Shown one piece after another: positions 24,576 through 37,572 of a stretch of DNA of 64,000 nucleotides. The notes below the pieces were generated by a model. The model was given only the letters and a program-made list of their open reading frames with translations, was not told where the DNA came from and made no database searches. The stretch lies in assembly GCF_048773025.1 (NCBI RefSeq), contig NC_133562.1, positions 31,779,501 through 31,843,500 of the forward strand, given 5' to 3'. Position 1 is the stretch's first letter. Each line of letters begins with the position of its first letter. The translations under genes were made by a program, and so were the position numbers. Origin of the DNA: Camelus bactrianus (lineage: Eukaryota > Chordata > Mammalia > Artiodactyla > Camelidae).

Positions 24576-25555
24576 CCAACTCGTTTTTACAGTGAAAACT
24601 GCAAGAATTTCAAACCGGCAATAGGAAACAGCCTGAGAAACCAGAGAAAAACTTTCTCCTGCAACCCGTTCCCTTTGTGCTAAATGAACGAACGTCTCTC
24701 CACATGCTCAGTTCTGAGAGATAAGTGTGTGTGAAAGCCGTCCTTCACCTAGCTTGTTGGGAACACAAAGTTCCTTTTCATTTGCAAACTCCACTCCATA
24801 CATATATATGGGGAGGTACTAGCTCCAACACGGTTTTACAATGAAAACTGCAGGAACTTCAAACCGGCACTTGGAAACAGACTGAGAAACCAGAGAAAAA
24901 ATTTCTCCTGAAACCCATTCCTATGTGCTAGATGAACGAACGTCTCTCCACATGCTCAGTTCTGAGAGATAAGTGTGTGTGAAAGCCGTGCTTCACCTAG
25001 CTTGTTGGGAACACAAAGTTTCTTTTCAGTTGCAAACTCCACTCCATACATATATATGGGGTGGTACTAGCTCCAAATCGGTTTTACAGTGAAATCTGCA
25101 GGAACTTCAAACCGGCAGTAGGAAACAGACTGAGAAACCAGAGAAAAAGTTTCTCCTGCAACCCGTTCCCTTTGTGCTAGATGAACGAACGTCTCTCCAC
25201 ATGCTCAGTTCTGAGAGATAAGTGTGTGTGAAAGCCGTCCTTCACCTAGCTTGTAGGGAACACAAAGTTCCTTTTCATTTGCAAACTCCACTCCATACAT
25301 ATATATGGGGAGGTCAAGCTCCAACTCTGTTTTACCTTGAAAACAGCAGGAACATCAAACCGGCACTAGGAAACACACTGAGAAAGCCAGAGTAAAAGTT
25401 TCTCCTGCAACCCGTTCCCTTTGTGCTGGATGATCGAACTTCTCTCCACATGCTCAGTTCTGAAAGAAAGTTTGTTTGAAAGCCGTCCTTCACCTAGATT
25501 GTTGGAAACACAAAGATTTTTTCAGTTGCAAACTCCACTCCATACATATATATGG

Positions 25556-25570
25556 GGAGGTAATACCTCC
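25556..25570. repeat. Perfect 15-bp palindrome of D monomers (first instance)
   Basis: The arms ggaggta and tacctcc are exact reverse complements around a central a. The ordinary monomer has ggaggtactagctcc at this place, with one arm mismatch, so D differs by having a completed inverted repeat. It sits directly after the catatatatg palindrome. Confidence 0.92.
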
Positions 25571-25676
25571 AACTCGGTTTTACAGTGAAAACTGCAGGAA
25601 CTTCAAACCGGCTCTAGGAAACACACTGAGAAACAAGAGTAAAAGTTTCTCCTGCAACCCGTTCCCTTTGTGCTAG

Positions 25677-26917
25677 ATAAACGAACGTCTCTCTACATGC
25701 TCAGTTCTGAGGCATAAGTGTGTGTGAAAGCCGACCTTCACATATCTTGTTTGGAAAACAAAGTTTCTTTTCAGTTGCAAACTCCACTCCATACATATAT
25801 ATGGGGAGGTATTAGCTCCAACTCGGTTTTACAGTGAAAACTGCAAGAATTTCAAACCGGCAATAGGAAACAGCCTGAGATACCAGAGAAAAAGTTTCTC
25901 CTGCAACCCGTTCCCTTTGTGCTAAATGAACGAACGTCTCTCCACATGCTCAGTTCTGAGAGATAAGTGTGTGTGAAAGCCGTCCTTCACCTAGCTTGTT
26001 GGGAACACAAAGTTCCTTTTCATTTGCAAACTCCACTCCATACATATATATGGGGAGGTACTAGCTCCAACACGGTTTTACAATGAAAACTGCAGGAACT
26101 TCAAACCGGCACTTGGAAACAGACTGAGAAACCAGAGAAAAAATTTCTCCTGAAACCCATTCATATGTGCTACATGAACGAACGTCTCTCCACATGCTCA
26201 GTTCTGAGAGATAAGTGTGTGTGAAAGCCGTGCTTCACCTAGCTTGTTGGGAACACAAAGTTTCTTTTCAGTTGCAAACTCCACTCCATACATATATATG
26301 GGGTGGTACTAGCTCCAAATCGGCTTTACAGTGAAATCTGCAGGAACTTCAAACCGGCAGTAGGAACAGACTGAGAAACCAGAGAAAAAGTTTCTCCTGC
26401 AACCCGTTCCCTTTGTGCTAGATGAACGAACGTCTCTCCACATGCTCAGTTCTGAGAGATAAGTGTGTGTGAAAGCCGTCCTTCACCTAGCTTGTTGGGA
26501 ACACAAAGTTCCTTTTCATTTGCAAACTCCACTCCATACATATATATGGGGAGGTCAAGCTCCAACTCTGTTTTACCTTGAAAACAGCAGGAACATCAAA
26601 CCGGCACTAGGAAACACACTGAGAAAGCCAGAGTAAAAGTTTCTCCTGCAACCCGTTCCCTTTGTGCTGGATGATCGAACTTCTCTCCACATGCTCAGTT
26701 CTGAAAGAAAGTTTGTTTGAAAGCCGTCCTTCACCTAGATTGTTGGAAACACAAAGATTTTTTCAGTTGCAAACTCCACTCCATACATATATATGGGGAG
26801 GTAATACCTCCAACTCGGTTTTACAGTGAAAACTGCAGGAACTTCAAACCGGCTCTAGGAAACACACTGAGAAACAAGAGTAAAAATTTCTCCTACAACC
26901 TGTTCCCTTTGTGCTAG
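25677..26917 (+). repeat. Five-monomer HOR E-F-G-H-D, copy 1 (1,241 bp)
   Basis: Monomer order: E (gataaacg, gaggcataag, atcttgtttgg); F (gctaaatgaacg, then aacacggttttacaatg); G (cacttggaaac, gaaacccattc, ccgtgcttc, ggggtggtac); H (cagtagga, then ggtcaagctcc and taccttg); and D. Bounds are given from the gataaac of E to the end of the next cggctctagg half-repeat. The other near-full copies are listed separately. Confidence 0.82.
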
Positions 26918-27413
26918 ATGAACGAACGTCTCTCCACATGCTCAGTTCTGGGAGATAAGTGTGTTTGAAAGCCGTTCTTCACCTAGCTTGTTGGGAGCAC
27001 AATGTTTCTTATCATTTGCAAACTCCACTCCATACATATATATGGGGAGGTCAAGCTCCAACTCTGTTTTACCTTGAAAACAGCAGGAACATCAAACCGG
27101 CACTAGGAAACACACTGAGAAAGCCAGAGTAAAAGTTTCTCCTGCAACCCGTTCCCTTTGTGCTGGATGATCGAACATCTCTCCACATGCTCAGTTCTGA
27201 AAGAAAGTTTGTTTGAAAGCCGTCCTTCACCTAGATTGTTGGAAACACAAAGATTTTTTCAGTTGCAAACTCCACTCCATACATATATATGGGGAGGTAA
27301 TACCTCCAACTCGGTTTTACAGTGAAAACTGCAGGAACTTCAAACCGGCTCTAGGAAACACACTGAGAAACAAGAGTAAAAGTTTCTCCTGCAACCCGTT
27401 CCCTTTGTGCTAA
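26918..27413 (+). repeat. Two-monomer HOR I-D (496 bp), 13 copies across 26.9-63.9 kb
   Basis: An I monomer (cctgttccctttgtgctag, ttctgggagataag, gggagcacaatg, ttatcatttgc, ggtcaagctcc) is followed by D. D-to-D spacing is exactly 496 bp. Further copies end at about 36330, 38068, 41047, 46755, 50723, 52954, 54195, 58165, 59406, 60895, 62136 and 63877. This dimer is the commonest building block of the right half. Confidence 0.85.
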
Positions 27414-28562
27414 ATGAACGAACGTCTCTCCACATGCTCAGTTCTGAGAGATAAGTGTGTGTGAAAGCCGTCCTTCACCTAGCTTGTTGGGAACACAAAG
27501 TTCCTTTTCATTTGCAAACTCCACTCCATACATATATATGGGGAGGTACTAGCTCCAACACGGTTTTACAATGAAAACTGCAGGAACTTCAAACCGGCAC
27601 TTGGAAACAGACTGAGAAACCAGAGAAAAAATTTCTCCTGAAACCCATTCCTATGTGCTAGATGAACGAACGTCTCTCCACATGCTCAGTTCTGAGAGAT
27701 AAGTGTGTGTGAAAGCCGTGCTTCACCTAGCTTGTTGGGAACACAAAGTTTCTTTTCAGTTGCAAACTCCACTCCATACATATATATGGGGTGGTACTAG
27801 CTCCAAATCGGTTTTACAGTGAAATCTGCAGGAACTTCAAACCGGCAGTAGGAAACAGACTGAGAAACCAGAGAAAAAGTTTCTCCTGCAACCCGTTCCC
27901 TTTGTGCTAGATGAACGAACGTCTCTCCACATGCTCAGTTCTGAGAGATAAGTGTGTGTGAAAGCCGTCCTTCACCTAGCTTGTAGGGAACACAAAGTTC
28001 CTTTTCATTTGCAAACTCCACTCCATACATATATATGGGGAGGTCAAGCTCCAACTCTGTTTTACCTTGAAAACAGCAGGAACATCAAACCGGCACTAGG
28101 AAACACACTGAGAAAGCCAGAGTAAAAGTTTCTCCTGCAACCCGTTCCCTTTGTGCTGGATGATCGAACTTCTCTCCACATGCTCAGTTCTGAAAGAAAG
28201 TTTGTTTGAAAGCCGTCCTTCACCTAGATTGTTGGAAACACAAAGATTTTTTCAGTTGCAAACTCCACTCCATACATATATATGGGGAGGTAATACCTCC
28301 AACTCGGTTTTACAGTGAAAACTGCAGGAACTTCAAACCGGCTCTAGGAAACACACTGAGAAACAAGAGTAAAAATTTCTCCTGCAACCTGTTCCCTTTG
28401 TGCTAGATAAACGAACGTCTCTCCACGTGCTCAGTTCTGAGAGATAAGTGTGTGTGAAAACCGTCCTTCACCTAGCTTTTTGGGAACACAAAATCTCTTT
28501 TCAGTTGCAAAATCCACTCCATACATATAAATGGGTAGCTACTTGCTCCAACTCTGTTTAAC

Positions 28563-30115
28563 AGTGACAACTGCAGGAACTTCAAACCGGCACTAGGAAA
28601 CACACTGAGAAACCAGAGAAAAGTTTCTCCTGCAACCCGTTCATTTTGTGCTAGATGAACGAACGTCTCTCCACATGCTCCCTTCTGAGAAATCAGTGTG
28701 TGTTAAAGCCGTCCTTCAACTGGCTTGTTGGGAACACAAAGTTTCTTTTCAGTAGCAAACACCTCTCCATACATATATATAGGGAGGTACAAGCTCCAAA
28801 TCAGTTTTACAGTGAAAAATGCAGGAACTTCATACTGGCACTAGGAAACACACTGAGAAATCATAGTAAAAATTTCTCCTGCAACCAGTTCCCTTTGTGC
28901 TAGATGAAAGAACGTATCACCACATGCTCACTTCTGAGAGATAAGTGTGTGTGAAAGCCGTCCTTAACCTAGCTTGTTAGGAACACAAAGTTTCTTTCAG
29001 TTGCAAACTCCACTCCTTACATATATATGGGGAGTTACTAGCACCATCTCGGTTTTACAGTGAAAACAGCAGGAAATTCAAACCGGCACTAGGAAACACA
29101 CTGAGAAACCAGAGTAAAAATTTCTCCTGCAAACCGTTTAATTTGTGCTAGATGAACGAACGTCTCTGCACATGATCAGTTCTGAGAAATCAGTGTGTGT
29201 GAAAGCCGTTCTTCACCTAGCATGTAGGGAACACAAAGTTTCTTTTCATTTTCAAACTACACTCCATTCATATATATGGCGTGGTATTAGCCCCAACTCG
29301 GTTTTATAGTGAAAACTGCAGGAACTTCAAACCGGCACTAGGAAACACACTGAGAAACCAGATTAAAAGTTTATCCTGCAACCCATTCCATTTGTGCTAA
29401 ATGAACGAACGACTCTCCACATGCTCAGTTCTGAGAGATAATTGAGTGTGAAAGCCGTCCTTCACGTAGCTTATTGGGAACACAAATTTTCTATTAATTT
29501 GCATACTCCACTCCATACAAATATATGGGGAGGTACTAGCTCCAACTCTGTTTTACAGTGAAAACTGCAGGAATTTCAAACCGGCACTAGGAATCAGACT
29601 TAGAACCTACAGGAAAGTTTCTCCTGCAACCCGTTCCCTTTGTGCTAGATGAACGAAAGACTCTCCACATGCTCAGTTCTGAGAGAAAATTGTGTGTGAA
29701 AGCCGTCCTTAACCTATTTTGTTGGGAACGCATAGTTAATTTTATGTTGCAAACTTCACTCCATACACTTATATGGGTAGGTACTAGCTCCAACACGGTT
29801 TTACAGGGAAAACTGCAGGAACTTCAAACCGGCACTAGGAAACACACTGAGAAACCAGAGTAAAAGTTTCTCCTGCAACCCATTCCCTTTGTGCTACATG
29901 AACGATCATCTCTCCACATGCTCAGTTCTGAGAGATGAGTGTGTGAAACCGTCATTCACCTAGCTTGTTAGGAACACAAAGTTTCTTTCAGTTGCAAACT
30001 CAACTCCTTACATATATATTGTGAGATACTAGCACCAACTCGGTTTTACAGTGAAAACTGCAGGAACTTTAAACCGGCACTAGGAAACACACTGAGAACC
30101 AGAGTAAAAGTTTCT
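28563..30115 (+). repeat. Module B, copy 4 (right end truncated)
   Basis: It matches 19391-20890 at +9,173 bp, and the match extends left to about 28400 (gataaacgaacg with ccacgtgctc). It ends inside a hybrid monomer near 30120 (gagaaccagag, caatccgttcc, then ctttgtactag). Confidence 0.85.
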
Positions 30116-30281
30116 CCTGCAATCCGTTCCCTTTGTACTAGATGAACGAACGTCTCTCCACATGCTCAGATCTGAGAGATATGTGTATGTGAAAGCTTGG
30201 GAACACAAAATTTCTTTTCATTTGCAAACACCACTCCATACATATATATGGGGATGTACTATCTTCAACTCGGTTTTACAT
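30052..30281 (+). repeat. Hybrid short monomer with the 18-bp deletion, copy 3 (230 bp)
   Basis: The left third is the module B end type (gagaaccagag, caatccgttcc). The rest is the 18-bp-deleted type (ctttgtactag, gtgaaagcttgggaacac, ggggatgtactatcttc). The switch is near phase 75-83. Confidence 0.87.
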
Positions 30282-31540
30282 TGAAAACTGCAGGAAATTG
30301 AAACCGGCACTAGGAAACAGACTTAGAAACCAGCGTAAAAGTTCCTCCTGCAAACCGTTCCTTTGTGCTAGATGAACGAACGTCTCTCCACATGCTCAGT
30401 TCTAAGAGATATGTGTATGTGAAAGCCGTACTTCAACTAGCTTGTAGGGAACACAAAATTTCTTTTCATTTTCAAACACCACTCCATACATATATATCGG
30501 TAAGTACGAGCTCCAACTCGGTTTTACAGTGAAAACTGCAGGACCTTCAAACCGGCACTAGGAAACAGACTGTGAAACCAGAGAAAAAGTTTCTCCTGCA
30601 ACCCGTTCCCTTTTTGCTAGATGAACGAACGTCTCTCCACATGCTCAGTTCTGAGAGATAAGTGTGTGTGAAAGCCGTGCTTCACCTACTTGTTGGGAAC
30701 ACAAAGTTTCTTTTCAGTTGCAAACTACACTCCACACATATATATGGGGAGGTATTAGCTTCAACTCGGTTTTACAGTGAAAACTGCAGGAACTTGAAAC
30801 CGGCACTAGGAAACAGACTGAGAAACCAGAGTAAAAGTTCCTCCTGCAACCCGTTCCCTTTGTGATAGATGAACGAACGTCTCTCCACATGCTCAGTTCT
30901 GAGAGATATGTGTATGTGAAAGTCGTCCATCACCTAGCTTGTTGGGAACACAAAGTTTCTTTTCATTTGCAAACTCCATTCCATACATATATATGGGTAG
31001 GTACGAGCTCCAACTCGGTTTTACAGTGAAAACTGCAGGACCTTCAAACCGGCACTAGGAAACAGACTGAGAAACCTGAGTAAAAGTTTCTCCTGCAACC
31101 CGTTCCTTTTGTGCTAGATGAACGAACGTCTCTCCACATGCTCTGTTCTGAGAGATAAGTGTGTGTGAAAGCCGTCCTTCACATAGCTTGTTGGGAACAC
31201 AAAGATCCTTTTCATTTGCAAACTCCACTCCATACATATATATGGGGAAGTACTAGTTCCAATTCGGTTTTACTGTGAAATATTCAGGAATTTCAAACCG
31301 GCACTAGGAAACAGACTGAGAAACCAGAGTAAAAGTTTATCCTGCAACCCGTTCCTTTTGCGCTAGATGAACGAACGTCTCTCAACATGCTCAGTTCTGA
31401 GAGATAAGTGTGTGTGAAAGCCGTCCTTCACCTAGCTTGTTGGGAACACATAGTTTCTTTTCACTTGCAAACTTCAATCCATACATATATATGGTGAGGT
31501 ACTAGCTCCAACTCGGTTTTACAGTGAAAACTGCAGGAAC
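30130..31540 (+). repeat. Module C, derived copy 3 (one monomer shorter)
   Basis: It matches 21703-23353 at offsets of 8,427 and then 8,177 bp. The 250-bp jump falls in the monomer at 30530-30777 (cctacttgttggg), showing loss of one monomer by hybrid formation. The last ~240 bp, right of 31290, are shared with copy 2 of the large unit. Confidence 0.78.
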
Positions 31541-34500
31541 GTCAAACCGGCACTTGGAAACAGACTGAGAAACCAGAGAAAAAATTTCTCCTGCAACCCG
31601 TTCCCTTTGTGCTATATGAACGAACGTCTCTCCACATGCTCAGTTCTGAGAGATAAGTGTGTGTGAAAGCCGTCCTTCAGCTAGGTTGTTGAGAACACAA
31701 AATTCCTTTTCATTTGCAAACTCCACTCCATACATATATAAGGGGAGGTACTAGCTCCAACTCGGTATTACAGTGAAAACTGCAGGAACTTGAAACCGGC
31801 ACTAGGAAACAAACTTAGAAACCACAGTAAAAGTTCCTCCGGCAACCCGTTCCCTTTGTGCTAGATGAACGAACGTCTCTCCACATGCTCAGTTCTGAGA
31901 GATATTTGTATGTGTAAGCCGTCCTTCAACTAGCTTGTTGGGAACACAAAGTTTCTTTTCAGTTGCATACGCCACTCCATACATATATATGGGGAGGTAC
32001 AATCTCCAAATCTGTTTTACCTTGAAAACAGCAGGAACATCAAACCGGCACTAGGAAACACACTGAGAAAGCCAGAGTAAAAGTTTCTCCTGCATCCCGT
32101 TCCCTTTGTGCTGGATGATCGAACTTCTCTCCACATGCTCAGTTCTGAAAGAAAGTTTGTTTGAAAGCCGTCCTTCACCTTGATTGTTGGAAACACAAAG
32201 ATTTTTTCAGTTGCAAACTCCACTCCATACATATATATGGGGAGGTAATACCTCCAACTCGGTTTTACAGTGAAAACTGCAGGAACTTCAAACCGGCACT
32301 AGGAAACACACTGAGAAACAAGAGTAAAAGTTTCTCCTGCAACCTGTTCCCTTTGTGCTAGATGAACGAACGTCTCTCCACATGCTCAGTTCTGGGAGAT
32401 AAGTGTGTTTGAAAGCCGTTCTTCACCAACTTGTTGGGAGCACAATGTTTCTTATCATTTGCAAACTCCACTGCATACATAAATATGTGGAAGTACTAGC
32501 TACAATTGTGTTTTACAGTGACAACTGCAGGAAATTCAAACCGGCACTAGGAAACACACTGAAAAACCAGAGTAAAACTTTCCCTGCTACCCGTTCCATT
32601 TGTGCTAGATAAACGAACGTCTCTCCACGTGCTCAGTTCTGAGAGATAAGTGTGTGTGAAAACCGTCCTTCACCTAGCTTTTTGGGAACACAAAATCTCT
32701 TTTCAGTTGCAAAATCCACTCCATACATATAAATGGGTAGCTACTTGCTCCAACTCTGTTTAACAGTGACAACTGCAGGAACTTCAAACCGGCACTAGGA
32801 AACACACTGAGAAACCAGAGAAAAGTTTCTCCTGCAACCCGTTCATTTTGTGCTAGATGAACGAACGTCTCTCCACATGCTCCCTTCTGAGAAATCAGTG
32901 TGTGTTAAAGCCGTCCTTCAACTGGCTTGTTGGGAACACAAAGTTTCTTTTCAGTAGCAAACACCTCTCCATACATATATATAGGGAGGTACAAGCTCCA
33001 AATCAGTTTTACAGTGAAAAATGCAGGAACTTCATACCGGCGCTAGGAAACACACTGAGAAATCATAGTAAAAATTTCTCCTGCAACCAGTTCCCTTTGT
33101 GCTAGATGAAAGAACGTATCACCACATGCTCACTTCTGAGAGATAAGTGTGTGTGAAAGCCGTCCTTAACCTAGCTTGTTAGGAACACAAAGTTTCTTTC
33201 AGTTCCAAACTCCACTCCTTACATATATATGGGGAGTTACTAGCACCATCTCGGTTTTACAGTGAAAACAGCAGGAAATTCAAACCGGCACTAGGAAACA
33301 CACTGAGAAACCAGAGTAAAAATTTCCCCTGCAAACCGTTTAATTTGTGCTAGATGAACGAACGTCTCTGCAGATGATCAGTTCTGAGAAATCAGTGTGT
33401 GTGAAAGCCGTTCTTCACCTAGCATGTAGGGAACACAAAGTTTCTTTTCATTTTCAAACTACACTCCATTCATATATATGGCGTGGTATTAGCCCCAACT
33501 CGGTTTTATAGTGAAAACTGCAGGAACTTCAAACCGGCACTAGGAAACACACTGAGAAACCAGATTAAAAGTTTATCCTGCAACCCATTCCATTTGTGCT
33601 AAATGAACGAACGACTCTCCACATGCTCAGTTCTGAGAGATAATTGAGTGTGAAAGCCGTCCTTCACGTAGCTTATTGGGAACACAAATTTTCTATTAAT
33701 TTGCATACTCCACTCCATACAAATATATGGGGAGGTACTAGCTCCAACTCTGTTTTACAGTGAAAACTGCAGGAATTTCAAACCGGCACTAGGAATCAGA
33801 CTTAGAACCTACAGGAAAGTTTCTCCTGCAACCCGTTCCCTTTGTGCTAGATGAACGAAAGACTCTCCACATGCTCAGTTCTGAGAGAAAATTGTGTGTG
33901 AAAGCCGTCCTTCACCTATTTTGTTGGGAACGCATAGTTACTTTTATGTTGCAAAATTCAATCCATACACTTATATGGGTAGGTACTAGCTCCAACACGG
34001 TTTTACAGGGAAAACTGCAGGAACTTCAAACCGGCACTAGGAAACACACTGAGAAAACAGAGTAAAAGTTTCTCCTGCAACCCATTCCCTTTGTGCTACA
34101 TGAACGATCATCTCTCCACATGCTCAGTTCTGAGAGATGAGTGTGTGAAACCGTCATTCACCTAGCTTGTTAGGAACACAAAGTTTCTTTCAGTTGCAAA
34201 CTCAACTCCTTACATATATATTGTGAGATACTAGCACCAACTCGGTTTTACAGTGAAAACTGCAGGAACTTTAAACCGGCACTAGGAAACACACTGAGAA
34301 CCAGAGTAAAAGTTTCTCCTGCAATCCGTTCCGTTTTTGCTAGATGAATGAACGTCTCTCCACATGCTCAGTTCTGAGAAATCAGTGTGTTTGAAAGCCG
34401 TACTTCAACTAGCTTGTTGGGAACACAAAGTTTCTTTCCTGTTGCAAACTCCACTCCTTACATATATATGAGGAGGTATCAGATCCAAAACTTTTTCAAA

Positions 34501-35338
34501 GTGAAAACTGCATTAACTTTAAACTGGCACTAGGAAACACACTGAGAAACAAGAGTAAAAGTTTCTCCTGCAACCCGTTTTCTTTGTGCTAGATAAACGA
34601 ATGTCTCTCTGCATGCTCAGTTCTGAGGCATAAGTGTGTGTGAAAGCCGACCTTCACATATCTTGTTTGGAAAACAAAGTTTCTTTTCAGTTGCAAACTC
34701 CACTCCATACATATATATGGGGAGGTATTAGCTCCAACTCGGTTTTACAGTGAAAACTGCAAGAATTTCAAACCGGCAATAGGAAACAGCCTGAGAAACC
34801 AGAGAAAAAGTTTCTCCTGCAACCCGTTCCCTTTGTGCTAAATGAACGAACGTCTCTCCACATGCTCAGTTCTGAGAGATAAGTGTGTGTGAAAGCCGTA
34901 CTTCACCTAGCTTGTTGGGAACACAAAGTTCCTTTTCATTTGCAAACTCCAATCCATACATATATATGGGGAGGTACTAGCTCCAACACGGTTTTACAAT
35001 GAAAACTGCAGGAACTTCAAACCGGCACTTGGAAACAGACTGAGAAACCAGAGAAAAAATTTCTCCTGAAACCCATTCCTATGTGCTAGATGAACGAACG
35101 TCTCTCCACATGCTCAGTTCTGAGAGATAAGTGTGTGTGAAAGCCGTGCTTCACCTAGCTTGTTGGGAACACAAAGTTTCTTTTCAGTTGCAAACTCCAC
35201 TCCATACATATATATGGGGTGGTACTAGCTCCAAATCGGTTTTACAGTGAAATCTGCAGGAACTTCAAACCGGCAGTAGGAAACAGACTGAGAAACCAGA
35301 GAAAAAGTTTCTCCTGCAACCCGTTCCCTTTGTGCTAG
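31295..35338 (+). repeat. 4.0-kb segment duplicated at 41969-46012 (offset 10,674 bp)
   Basis: About 16 monomers: ordinary monomers, a D monomer at 32.1 kb (variant ccttgattg), an I-like monomer (caccaacttgttgggagc), a J monomer (gataaacgaacg with ccacgtgctc and gctttttggg), module B copy 5 and E-F-G. It is near-identical to 41969-46012; differences include 34580-34610 (cgttttctttg, cgaatgtctctctgc) and 45693 (caaaaaggcac). Confidence 0.88.
32765..34700 (+). repeat. Module B, copy 5
   Basis: A full-length module B ending with E-type features, matching 19391 onward at +13,375 and 43439 onward at +10,674. Confidence 0.87.
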
Positions 35339-36330
35339 ATGAACGAACGTCTCTCCACATGCTCAGTTCTGAGAGATAAGTGTGTGTGAAAGCCGTCCTT
35401 CACCTAGCTTGTTGGGAACACAAAGTTCCTTTTCATTTGCAAACTCCACTCCATACATATATATGGGGAGGTCAAGCTCCAACTCTGTTTTACCTTGAAA
35501 ACAGCAGGAACATCAAACCGGCACTAGGAAACACACTGAGAAAGCCAGAGTAAAAGTTTCTCCTGCAACCCGTTCCCTTTGTGCTGGATGATCGAACTTC
35601 TCTCCACATGCTCAGTTCTGAAAGAAAGTTTGTTTGAAAGCCGTCCTTCACCTAGATTGTTGGAAACACAAAGATTTTTTCAGTTGCAAACTCCACTCCA
35701 TACATATATATTTGGAGGTAATACCTCCAACTCGGTTTTACAGTGAAAACTGCAGGAACTTCAAACCGGCTCTAGGAAACACACTGAGAAACAAGAGTAA
35801 AAATTTCTCCTGCAACCTGTTCCCTTTGTGCTAGATGAACGAACGTCTCTCCACATGCTCAGTTCTGGGAGATAAGTGTGTTTGAAAGCCGTTCTTCACC
35901 TAGCTTGTTGGGAGCACAATGTTTCTTATCATTTGCAAATTCCACTCCATACATATATATGGGGAGGTCAAGCTCCAACTCTGTTTTACCTTGAAAACAG
36001 CAGGAACATCAAACCGGCACTAGGAAACACACTGAGAAAGCCAGAGTAAAAGTTTCTCCTGCAACCCGTTCCCTTTGTGCTGGATGATCGAACTTCTCTC
36101 CACATGCTCAGTTCTGAAAGAAAGTTTGTTTGAAAGCCGTCCTTCACCTAGATTGTTGGAAACACAAAGATTTTTTCAGTTGCAAACTCCACTCCATACA
36201 TATATATGGGGAGGTAATACCTCCAACTCGGTTTTACAGTGAAAACTGCAGGAACTTCAAACCGGCTCTAGGAAACACACTGAGAAACAAGAGTAAAAGT
36301 TTCTCCTGCAACCCGTTCCCTTTGTGCTAG

Positions 36331-37572
36331 ATAAACGAACGTCTCTCTACATGCTCAGTTCTGAGGCATAAGTGTGTGTGAAAGCCGACCTTCACATATC
36401 TTGTTTGGAAAACAAAGTTTCTTTTCAGTTGCAAACTCCACTCCATACATATATATGGGGAGGTATTAGCTCCAACTCGGTTTTACAGTGAAAACTGCAA
36501 GAATTTCAAACCGGCAATAGGAAACAGCCTGAGAAACCAGAGAAAAAGTTTCTCCTGCAACCCGTTCCCTTTGTGCTAAATGAACGAACGTCTCTCCACA
36601 TGCTCAGTTCTGAGAGATAAGTGTGTGTGAAAGCCGTCCTTCACCTAGCTTGTTGGGAACACAAAGTTCCTTTTCATTTGCAAACTCCACTCCATACATA
36701 TATATGGGGAGGTACTAGCTCCAACACGGTTTTACAATGAAAACTGCAGGAACTTCAAACCGGCACTTGGAAACAGACTGAGAAACCAGAGAAAAAATTT
36801 CTCCTGAAACCCATTCCTATGTGCTACATGAACGAACGTCTCTCCACATGCTCAGTTCTGAGAGATAAGTGTGTGTGAAAGCCGTGCTTCACCTAGCTTG
36901 TTGGGAACACAAAGTTACTTTTCAGTTGCAAACTCCACTCCATACATATATATGGGTTGGTACTAGCTCCAAATCGGCTTTACAGAGAAATCTGCAGGAA
37001 CTTCAAACCGGCAGTAGGAAACAGACTGAGAAACCAGAGAAAAAGTTTCTCCTGCAACCCGTTCCCTTTGTGCTAGATGAACGAACGTCTCTCCACATGC
37101 TCAGTTCTGAGAGATAAGTGTGTGTGAAAGCCGTCCTTCACCTAGCTTGTTGGGAACACAAAGTTCCTTTTCATTTGCAAACTCCACTCCATACATATAT
37201 ATGGGGAGGTCAAGCTCCAACTCTGTTTTACCTTGAAAACAGCAGGAACATCAAACCGGCACTAGGAAACACACTGAGAAAGCCAGAGTAAAAGTTTCTC
37301 CTGCAACCCGTTCCCTTTGTGCTGGATGATCGAACTTCTCTCCACATGCTCAGTTCTGAAAGAAAGTTTGTTTGAAAGCCGTCCTTCACCTAGATTGTTG
37401 GAAACACAAAGATTTTTTCAGTTGCAAACTCCACTCCATACATATATATGGGGAGGTAATACCTCCAACTCGGTTTTACAGTGAAAACTGCAGGAACTTC
37501 AAACCGGCTCTAGGAAACACACTGAGAAACAAGAGTAAAAATTTCTCCTACAACCTGTTCCCTTTGTGCTAG
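36331..37572 (+). repeat. Five-monomer HOR E-F-G-H-D, copy 2
   Basis: Same order as 25677-26917, length 1,242 bp. It shares attcctatgtgctacatg and cggctttacag with the copy at 39311, at an offset of 2,979-2,980 bp. Confidence 0.82.

Larger units (their letters stand above)
28340..31290 (+). repeat. Twelve-monomer block present only in copy 1 of the large unit
   Basis: Between 28340 and 31290 copy 1 carries about 2,960 bp (13,634 minus 10,674) that is absent from copy 2, where the flanks meet near 41970 in a single normal monomer. The block consists of module B copy 4 plus a module C derivative. Direction (insertion or deletion) is not settled by the window alone. Confidence 0.83.

Noticed and set aside
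25480-25515. CENP-B-box-like stretch attgttggaaacac in D monomers
   Set aside because: It matches 11 of 17 positions of the mammalian CENP-B box but only 4 of the 9 essential ones; the cggg end is missing and ttcg is not present. The ordinary monomer matches 10 of 17. Binding is not expected.
25476-25676. A 66-codon open reading frame repeated 33 times with almost identical protein sequence
   Set aside because: It recurs at multiples of ~248 bp because it is a frame of the D and following monomer. It has no start context, signal peptide or known domain, and the conservation is at the DNA level along the whole repeat. The same DNA also reads open in another frame (for example 45893-46171).
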